Below the pieces are notes generated by a model. The model ran no database searches. It was not told where the DNA came from and saw nothing but the letters and a program-made list of their open reading frames with translations. From Micromonospora pisi (lineage in GTDB: Bacteria; Actinomycetota; Actinomycetes; Mycobacteriales; Micromonosporaceae): a stretch of DNA of 64,000 nt. The DNA lies in assembly GCF_003633685.1 (NCBI RefSeq), contig NZ_RBKT01000001.1:2108001-2172000 (forward strand), given 5' to 3'. Positions 58,513-64,000 of the stretch are shown here, piece by piece (the stretch's first letter is position 1; the number at the start of each line of letters is the position of its first letter). The position numbers were made by a program, and so were the translations under genes.

Positions 58513-59814
58513 TCACCAGCCAGCAGCCGACGCCTCCGCAATCAAGACACGCTGCGATATGAACCTAATCAGAGCCAGATCGTGATCGAGCTTGCGCGCT
58601 TCATAACTATGTGGCAACAGAAGGGACGCACCCTTAGGCCCACCATCAACTTTCGTGTGCACAATGCGACAGCGGAGCGCATAAATACGGGCCGCCACCT
58701 GGTCTGAGGGTTTTCGCCCCAAATCATTCAGATGAATCAGAGGAACGCCCGAAAGCTCCTTCTTAGCCCCCAGGAATTCCTCACTTCCGGGCGACTGGCG
58801 AATGAAAGAGACCAACTCATTCTCATTGAGGCAATTCCTAAGGAGCAGCTTTAGCTGCTCCACCTCAGGCATTCCACCCCCGCCGGCCTGCACCATTCCA
58901 AGAAGTGCCGCGATGTCCCCATTCCTACTCGGATTGAATGCGGGGTCCCGGAGCTTTTGCCCAACTCGCCTAACCATGTCGGCATGGACATAAGCCGGAA
59001 AGTAGCACTCCAGACTCTGATAATAGCCAAGATACTCTACCAAAGGCATTCCCCGCACAGCTCTAGCGTGCATATAGAGAGTCAACGGCTCTTCGTCGTA
59101 GACATTCCGTGGAATGTAGGGAGTCTGATCATACGACAGCGTCCCGCCCCTTCGATGCAGGGTATTCAGCTCACCGTGTGGCGCAAGGCGCGTGACAAGT
59201 CCATAAAGCAGGTCTAGGTCAAATATGACGGAGTTTGCGAAACGCTTGATGAAATCCAGGGCATCATCGTGGCGCATGCCCTTCACGCCCTGAACCTTGA
59301 GACTGTAACGCCCGGCCAGGAATCGCTCGCAAACCGTGAATGGCACCGACACCGGGGACACCTCAGCCAGCATCACGGCATCGGAGGTGCGGCTAACAAA
59401 TCTCAGCTCACTGTCCGACGGGGAGGCAAAAGCGAGCTCCGGCGAAGGTTCCTTCTCTTTCTCGACACGGAGCCGATAGGCGTGGATTTTCTTCAGTAAG
59501 TTTTCCGGCCTAGAAATGAATGGGCCCCCACCCGTCAACACTGCCTCAAATCGACCGCTGTCGCGTTCATATACAGCGGCCAGATCGTCCAGGAATACCC
59601 ATGATTCAAATTGAGCCGCAGCAAACATTTTGGCCTTTTCCTCATCCAGCGTGATCGGCCTAGTTGTTCGCCCATTAGACATATCAAGCCTCAGGATTGG
59701 GCGCATAAACGGCTTATCGAATTCATCTTCATCCTCGACTTCCCATTGCTCAATCTTAATCGAGGCGGATACTGCGCGATCTGCAACTTGCTGCAAATAG
59801 GGGGTGGTGGTCAC
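58513..59814 (-). CDS. HEPN-like hypothetical protein carried on the tRNA-Val element
   Basis: A 433-aa protein starting GTG 59814. The N-terminal half is beta/alpha (residues 1-190). The C-terminal half is helical, with YLGYYQSLECYFPAYVHADMVRRVGQKL (about 265-292) and the motif ALRCRIVHTK (R381 to H386, Rx4H) near the end. This YYQxLE-plus-RxxIVH arrangement occurs in HEPN-type proteins in defence islands. No exact family recognised. It is the only intact gene of the remnant element and has lower GC than the backbone. A defence role is inferred from HEPN and context. Confidence 0.65.
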   Translation of the reverse strand: MTTTPYLQQVADRAVSASIKIEQWEVEDEDEFDKPFMRPILRLDMSNGRTTRPITLDEEKAKMFAAAQFESWVFLDDLAAVYERDSGRFEAVLTGGGPFISRPENLLKKIHAYRLRVEKEKEPSPELAFASPSDSELRFVSRTSDAVMLAEVSPVSVPFTVCERFLAGRYSLKVQGVKGMRHDDALDFIKRFANSVIFDLDLLYGLVTRLAPHGELNTLHRRGGTLSYDQTPYIPRNVYDEEPLTLYMHARAVRGMPLVEYLGYYQSLECYFPAYVHADMVRRVGQKLRDPAFNPSRNGDIAALLGMVQAGGGGMPEVEQLKLLLRNCLNENELVSFIRQSPGSEEFLGAKKELSGVPLIHLNDLGRKPSDQVAARIYALRCRIVHTKVDGGPKGASLLLPHSYEARKLDHDLALIRFISQRVLIAEASAAGW

Positions 59815-60125
59815 GAAGCGATACTACGGGGCGACTCGCGGCAACGAAGGCCGCTTCAGCCTAGATTCTCTTGGGCTCTCGCACTTCCAACGACGCTGGT
59901 TGAGCGCGACGTGGTCAAGGACCTGCTCCCCACCTTGCTGGCCAGCAACAGCCTGAGCGGCCCGCCATCCCGTCTGCCGTCGACCCGCCCTCTGGGGACC
60001 AAGCCGCCGCCCGGCCCGCTACGTCAAGCAGATCTTGACGGCTTGTACGGGCGCTGGCGGGCCGGGCGGTGGTGGTCTGCTCGGCTTGCCGGTGCTGCCG
60101 ACGGACTCCCAGCCCGCGTCGAATC
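59815..60125. other. Gap between cargo gene and integrase relic
   Basis: About 310 bp containing the promoter of the HEPN-like gene and decayed sequence upstream of the integrase relic. Coding-like fragments occur in more than one frame, consistent with a rotted integrase N-terminus, but no homology is firm. Confidence 0.3.
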
Positions 60126-60847
60126 CCGTTCGTCCACGCGGTGCTCCGCAACGCACTCCAAAATGCAATGCGCGAGGAACAGGTGTCTCGGAACGTCGCC
60201 AAGCTGGTTCGTGTCTCATCCCCTCGCTACAAGGTGGGCAAGGGCCTTGCCGTCGACCAGGTGCGCAAGCTCCTGGCCGCTACGGAAGGACACCGCCTAC
60301 ACACCCTCTACATCGTGGCGGCCACTATGGGCCTCCGGCGCGGCGAGTTGCTGGGCTTGCGATGGACGGACCTGGATCTCGACGAGGGGACCATGTCAAT
60401 CGCTCAAACCGTCCAGCGGGCCGGTGGAAAGCTACACCTGCAAGACGCCAAAACCGCGGAGTCAGAGAGCGTCCTACCCATGCCGGATTGGACCTGGGTG
60501 GCGCTGCTGGACCACCAGGCATTCCAAAAGATGGAACGGGAAAGGTTAGCCGACGTATGGCAGGATCAGGATTGGTATTTCCGTCTGAGGTTGACACGCC
60601 AATGGAACCGCGTAACCTCAATCGGCACTTCGCCGCTCTGCGGGAAACGGCCGGCTGTCCAGACGTGCGGCTACACGACCTGCGGCACACTGTCGTCTCG
60701 CTGCTGATGGAACTGGGCGTACCGCCGCACGTCGTCCAGGCCATCGCCCGTCACGCCGACGTGAAGATCACCCTATAGATCTATTCACACGCGAACCTGG
60801 ACGTGATGCGCAAGGCGCTCGGCCAACTCGACAAGCGGCTGTCATGA
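60126..60847 (+). pseudogene. Decayed tyrosine integrase
   Basis: A phage-type tyrosine recombinase relic. The frame starts mid-protein with VHAVLRNALQNAMREEQVSRN, then the catalytic core TMGLRRGELLGLRWTDLDLDEG (box A Arg). Near 60570 a one-base loss shifts the frame. Homology continues in the next frame with VRLHDLRHTVVSLLMELG (box B HxxR) and HADVKIT. A TAG at 60776-60778 then lies two codons before the catalytic Tyr (IYSHANLDV), so the product would lack it. Original stop at 60845-60847. It sits directly next to the tRNA-Val target. Non-functional. Confidence 0.85.
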
Positions 60848-60859
60848 ACGGCGTTGCTG

Positions 60860-60873
60860 TCACCGTAGCTGTC
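60860..60873. repeat. Right copy of 14-bp repeat near the tRNA
   Basis: TCACCGTAGCTGTC, a direct repeat of 58331-58344. It lies 48 bp before the attR core in the tRNA. Confidence 0.5.
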
Positions 60874-60921
60874 AACGGGCCGAATCCCGATCTTCTAGAC
60901 AGCCGCCGTGCTGGTCAGAGA

Positions 60922-60996
60922 TGGTGGGCGCGGCAGGTTTCGAACCTGCGACCCCTCGCTTGTAAGGCGAGTGCTCTCCCACTGAGCTACGCGCCC
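60922..60996 (-). tRNA. tRNA-Val (anticodon UAC), CCA encoded
   Basis: Reading the minus strand, the acceptor stem is GGGCGCG/CGCGCCC with discriminator A and encoded CCA at 60922-60924. The anticodon loop CTTACAA is closed by CTCGC/GCGAG, giving anticodon UAC (Val, GUN codons). The T arm GCAGGTTCGAAACCTGC is canonical. Its 3' half (60922-60966) is duplicated at 58185-58229, showing it is an integration target. Confidence 0.95.
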
Positions 60997-61080
60997 GGAA
61001 CGCCCGCAACTGCGGCGTCCGGCGGCGGCAAGCTTACCCTGCCGCGTTGGTCCGGGTCACCCGAGGCGGTAACCCGGGCA

Positions 61081-61135
61081 GAGATCTTGGAAGCTCCCCC
61101 GCACCCCCCATGGGCGGGAAAGCTCCCAAGATCTC
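61081..61135. terminator. Long hairpin element before peroxiredoxin stop
   Basis: GAGATCTTGGAAGCT (61081-61095) pairs with AGCTCCCAAGATCTC (61121-61135) with one mismatch around a 25-nt loop. It lies between the tRNA (minus) and the end of the peroxiredoxin gene (minus), so it may terminate transcription or act as a dispersed palindromic repeat. Confidence 0.7.
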
Positions 61136-61148
61136 GCTAAGACCCTGG

Positions 61149-61613
61149 TCAGGCGGTGGCTGCGGCCAGCGCCTTGCGCCAGCCTGCCTGGTCTCGCGCT
61201 ACGCCGGGTTCGTTCATCTCGGCGAAGCGGACCACACCCGCCCGGTCGATCACGAAGGTGCCCCGGTTGGCGTACCCCCGGACGTCGTTGAAGACGCCGT
61301 ACGCCTGGGCCACCCCGCCGTGCGGCCAGAAGTCGGCCAGGAGCGGAAACAGGAAGCCCTGCTCCATGGCCCAGACCTTGTGGCTGTAGACCGAGTCGAC
61401 GCTGACGGTCAACAACTGGACGTTGTCGTTGACGTACTCGTCGAGGTTGTCGCGTGCCTCGGACAGCTCGCCCTGGCAGGTGCCGGAGAAGGCCAGGGGG
61501 TAGAAGACCAGCAGGACGTTCCGCCGCCCGCGGAAGTCCGCCAGGCGTACCTCCTGGTTGTTCTGGTCCTTCAGCACGAAGTCGGGCGCCTCGGCGCCAA
61601 CCTCGATCGGCAT
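61149..61613 (-). CDS. AhpE-type one-Cys peroxiredoxin
   Basis: A 154-aa thioredoxin-fold peroxidase that reduces hydroperoxides. The peroxidatic Cys46 is in YPLAFSGTCQGEL, the PxxxTxxC motif of AhpE-like enzymes. PDFVLKDQNNQEVRLADFRG is the N-terminal strand. No resolving Cys is obvious, consistent with one-Cys AhpE using an external thiol (mycothiol/mycoredoxin in actinobacteria). The gene is well conserved and chromosomal. Start ATG 61613. Confidence 0.92.
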   Translation of the reverse strand: MPIEVGAEAPDFVLKDQNNQEVRLADFRGRRNVLLVFYPLAFSGTCQGELSEARDNLDEYVNDNVQLLTVSVDSVYSHKVWAMEQGFLFPLLADFWPHGGVAQAYGVFNDVRGYANRGTFVIDRAGVVRFAEMNEPGVARDQAGWRKALAAATA

Positions 61614-61696
61614 GTGTCAGCTCCTGTCACGGTGGCGCACGAATGTTCCGAGCGCCGGTCCACCGACCGGCACTCCGAGTCTCCGCAGGCGGGGGT

Positions 61697-62134
61697 CTAC
61701 TTCTTCACTTTCGCTCCCCGGCGCAGGACCAGGCGGGCCCCGCTCCAGTCCTTGCCGGCGTTGATCGTGGAGGTCTGCTGGAGGCCGGCGGTGGGCGCCG
61801 ACTCACTGACCTCGCTCGGCTCGACGTGGCCGTCACGTCCGGCCTTCGGCGTCAACAGCCACACCACGCCGTTGTCCGCCAGCGGGCCGAGGGCATCCAC
61901 GAGAAGCTCGAAAAGGTCGCCGTCGCCGTCCCGGTACCAGACCAGTACGGCGTCCACCACCTCGTCGGTGTCCTCGTCGACCAGTTCCCCACAACGGTCG
62001 GTCAGGGCGTCACGGAGTTCCTGGTCGACGTCATCGTCGTACCCCATCTCCATGACGACCATCCCCGGCTCGATGCCGAACCGGTCCGCCAGGCTCCGTA
62101 CTCCGTCGGCGGCCTGACCAGCGGTCGCGCTCAC
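61697..62134 (-). CDS. DUF3052 family protein
   Basis: A 145-aa acidic protein. The GTG at 62134 is preferred (AGGAGG at good spacing; earlier in-frame ATG codons overlap the ribosome site). It has ADRFGIEPGMVVMEMGYDDDVDQELRDALTDR and VWYRDGDGDLFELLVDALGPLADNGVVWLLTPKAGRDGHVEPSE, very typical of actinobacterial DUF3052. The family is universally conserved in these bacteria; the role is unclear, though it is often next to the pyruvate dehydrogenase E1 gene and peroxiredoxin. Confidence 0.93.
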   Translation of the reverse strand: MSATAGQAADGVRSLADRFGIEPGMVVMEMGYDDDVDQELRDALTDRCGELVDEDTDEVVDAVLVWYRDGDGDLFELLVDALGPLADNGVVWLLTPKAGRDGHVEPSEVSESAPTAGLQQTSTINAGKDWSGARLVLRRGAKVKK

Positions 62135-62245
62135 TGTCGCGTGCCTCCTCATCTCAGCTACACCCGGCACCGGTTCGGTGCCGATAGGGCAAAGTCCACA
62201 CAGTTGTTCGGCTCGGCGCAAGTGGCGCACCGAGTGGAAGGGAAT

Positions 62246-64000
62246 TTACCGTGCCAGCAGCGTACGGGCACCCTGGGTAATGGCATCTTCGGACACCAGC
62301 ACCTCCCGGGCAGCCGGACCTAATGGTACAAACGAGTCAATAGACGCAACGCGCCGCACAACACCCACATATCCAGCATCCACCAGGCCGGCGACGATGC
62401 CCTCACCGACCCCTCCGGACCGGCGTGTCTCGTCCACCACCAGCACCCGACCAGTGGCGGAAGCCTCCCGGAAGATGTCCGCGACCGGCAGCGGAGCCAG
62501 CCAGCGTAGGTCCACCACCCGGCTGCCGATCCCCTCCTCGGCCAGCCTGGCGGCGGCCCGGAGGGACATCCTGACCCCGTTACCGAAGGTGATGATCGTG
62601 ATGTCCTCGGCAGAACCGACACCGTAGACCCGGGCCCGACCGACCGGCACGTGCCCACTCGCCCAGTCCCCCGGCCCCAGGTAGGGCGCCAGCCACTCGT
62701 CGTCGCCCTCGGCGTACAGGTCCCGGGTGTGGTAGAGCGCGATCGGCTCCAGGAAGACGCAGACCGTACCGTCCACCGCCGCACTCGCCAGGCACGAACG
62801 CAGCATCGGCGCGGCGTCGTCGGGCCGCGCCGGGACCGCGAGCACCAGACCGGGAACATCCCGGAGTACGGCAACGGAGTTGTCGTTGTGGAAGTGCCCG
62901 CCGAACCCCTCCTGGTACGCCAGGCCGGCCACCCGCACCACCATCGGGTTCCGGTAGGCCCCCCGCGAGAAGAACTGCATGGTGGCCGCCTCGCCGCGCA
63001 ACTGGTCCTCGGCGTTGTGCAGGTACGCCAGGTACTGGATCTCCGGCACCGGCAGCATGCCGCCCAGCCCCGCCCCCAGCCCCAGGCCCAGCACGCTCGT
63101 CTCGTCCAGCAAAGTGTCGAAGACCCGGGACGGGCCGAACCGGTCGCGCAGCCCCTTCGTCACCCCGTACACCCCGCCCTTGACCGCCACGTCCTCGCCG
63201 AAGACGGTCATCGCCGGATAGTCGAGCATGCCGTCGGCGAGCGCCGCGTTGATGGTCTGGGCCAGGGTGAGCGGACCGGCCGCCTCGGGCAGCCGGTCGG
63301 CGAAGGCGGTGGCCCGCGCCCCGGCACCCGGCCCGGCCGCCCAGGTCCCCGCGTCGGCGACGGTACGCGAGACCCGTACGGGGCGACGCGGGGCGAGCGG
63401 GGCGACGATGTCGGCGGCGCTGGTCAGCTTCGCCTCGCCGAGCACCTCCTCGGCGACCTTGCGCACCTGCCAGCCGACCGCGTCATAACGGGCGATCACC
63501 TGCTCCGGGCTGGCCAGCCCCGCCTCCACGATCAGTTTCGCGGTGCCGATCAGCGGGTCCCGGGCCAGGTCCCGCTGCAGATCCGCGGTCGGCCGGTACG
63601 CCACCTCGGCGTCCGCGCCCGCGTGCCCCATCAACCGGACCGTGGTCAGGTGCAGGATCGCCGGACGGCGGTGTCGGCGTACCCAGGCGGCGGCCTCGCT
63701 CGCCACCTCGTACGTCTGGGCGAGGTCGCAGCCGTCGGCGGAGAAGTAGCGGATGCCGGGCTTGGCGGCGAGCGTCGCGGCGACCCAGCCGTCGGGTGAG
63801 CGGACGCTGATGCCGAGCCCGTTGTCCTCGCAGACGAACAGGACCGGAATGCGCAGGCCGGTGTGGTCGCACCAGCCGGCGGTGTTGAACGCCGCGGTGG
63901 CACTCGCGTGGTTGACCGAGGCGTCGCCGAACGAGCAGACCACGATCGCGTCCGCCGGCCAGGCGGCCCGGGACTCGGCCGCGGCCGTACGCGCGTCGGT
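62246..64000 (-). CDS. Fused 2-oxoacid dehydrogenase E1 (alpha-beta), cut by right edge
   Basis: Open to the right edge; 584 residues visible. The alpha part contains the TPP region VVCSFGDASVNHASATAAFN and FVCEDNGLGISV, where the usual GDG is GDA. The beta part begins near LAQTINAALADGMLDYPAMTVFGEDVAVKGGVYGVTKGL and ends with transketolase C-terminal LVVDETRRSGGVGEGIVAGLVDAGY. Alpha and beta subunits of a branched-chain-type E1 are thus fused in one chain. It catalyses decarboxylation of a 2-oxoacid and reductive acylation of E2 lipoate. The neighbours fit a central-metabolism backbone. Confidence 0.9.
   Translation of the reverse strand, partial: TDARTAAAESRAAWPADAIVVCSFGDASVNHASATAAFNTAGWCDHTGLRIPVLFVCEDNGLGISVRSPDGWVAATLAAKPGIRYFSADGCDLAQTYEVASEAAAWVRRHRRPAILHLTTVRLMGHAGADAEVAYRPTADLQRDLARDPLIGTAKLIVEAGLASPEQVIARYDAVGWQVRKVAEEVLGEAKLTSAADIVAPLAPRRPVRVSRTVADAGTWAAGPGAGARATAFADRLPEAAGPLTLAQTINAALADGMLDYPAMTVFGEDVAVKGGVYGVTKGLRDRFGPSRVFDTLLDETSVLGLGLGAGLGGMLPVPEIQYLAYLHNAEDQLRGEAATMQFFSRGAYRNPMVVRVAGLAYQEGFGGHFHNDNSVAVLRDVPGLVLAVPARPDDAAPMLRSCLASAAVDGTVCVFLEPIALYHTRDLYAEGDDEWLAPYLGPGDWASGHVPVGRARVYGVGSAEDITIITFGNGVRMSLRAAARLAEEGIGSRVVDLRWLAPLPVADIFREASATGRVLVVDETRRSGGVGEGIVAGLVDAGYVGVVRRVASIDSFVPLGPAAREVLVSEDAITQGARTLLAR

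Overview
The window is high-GC DNA with many GTG starts, 4-bp ATGA/GTGA overlaps and actinobacterial families (CU044_5270, DUF3040, DUF3052, TIGR04222, caspase/EACC1, AmcA/AmcB). It most likely comes from the chromosome of a Micromonosporaceae member (Micromonospora or a close relative). That placement is inferred from family composition and was not tested by a search. There is no rRNA and no CRISPR array. One tRNA gene is present: tRNA-Val(UAC) near 61.0 kb.

Layout, left half. 0-2.4 kb: a flavoprotein (cut by the left edge) with an XRE-type regulator, divergent from an orphan prim-pol-like protein. 2.7-9.2 kb: a five-gene minus-strand operon (DUF1800, DUF1501, ferric-reductase-like flavocytochrome, FMN-binding protein, ApbE) that looks like a cell-surface electron-transfer and flavinylation unit. 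9.7-14.8 kb: DUF3040 protein, SWIM-finger protein overlapping a SNF2 helicase, and an alpha/beta hydrolase. 14.9-22.5 kb: a very large secreted subtilase, a double GNAT protein, a small hypothetical, a polysaccharide pyruvyl transferase and an LLM oxidoreductase. 22.6-27.4 kb: a two-gene unit of EACC1 followed by a giant caspase fused to four FtsK/EccC-type ATPase modules. This is the strongest candidate for an unusual (probably conflict/immunity) system. 27.6-38.7 kb: Tat-exported PHP phosphoesterase, SPFH-GYF/zinc-ribbon pair, a secreted 1165-aa multidomain sugar enzyme, a PI-PLC-like protein, a dienelactone hydrolase, and a BBE-type flavin oxidase divergent from a TetR regulator with a clear operator.

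Right half. 39.5-50 kb: an M48 membrane protease with a partner, an ECF sigma factor with a CU044_5270 protein, lipoproteins, an SDR, a TIGR04222 membrane protein and a secreted S1 protease. 50.2-53.9 kb: a pentapeptide-repeat protein and a RiPP operon in which five tiny overlapping genes lead into the radical SAM cyclophane maturase AmcB and its precursor AmcA, which carries four aromatic-Asp-Asn/Ser motifs. 54.0-55.9 kb: a GntR regulator, a GNAT enzyme and a UTRA-only protein. 56.2-61.0 kb: a lower-GC accessory island. It holds a ParA-like ATPase with a HEPN protein, then a 2.8-kb remnant element bounded by a perfect 45-bp copy of the tRNA-Val 3' half. The element contains a HEPN-like gene and a dead tyrosine integrase. 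61.1-64 kb: chromosomal backbone again, with AhpE-type peroxiredoxin, DUF3052 protein and a fused 2-oxoacid dehydrogenase E1 cut by the right edge.

Functional themes are export and the cell surface (Tat substrates, proteases, flavoproteins), regulated conflict-type systems (caspase-ATPase, HEPN) and a triceptide-type RiPP. Function calls rest on recognised motifs and remembered family features. No database search was run.
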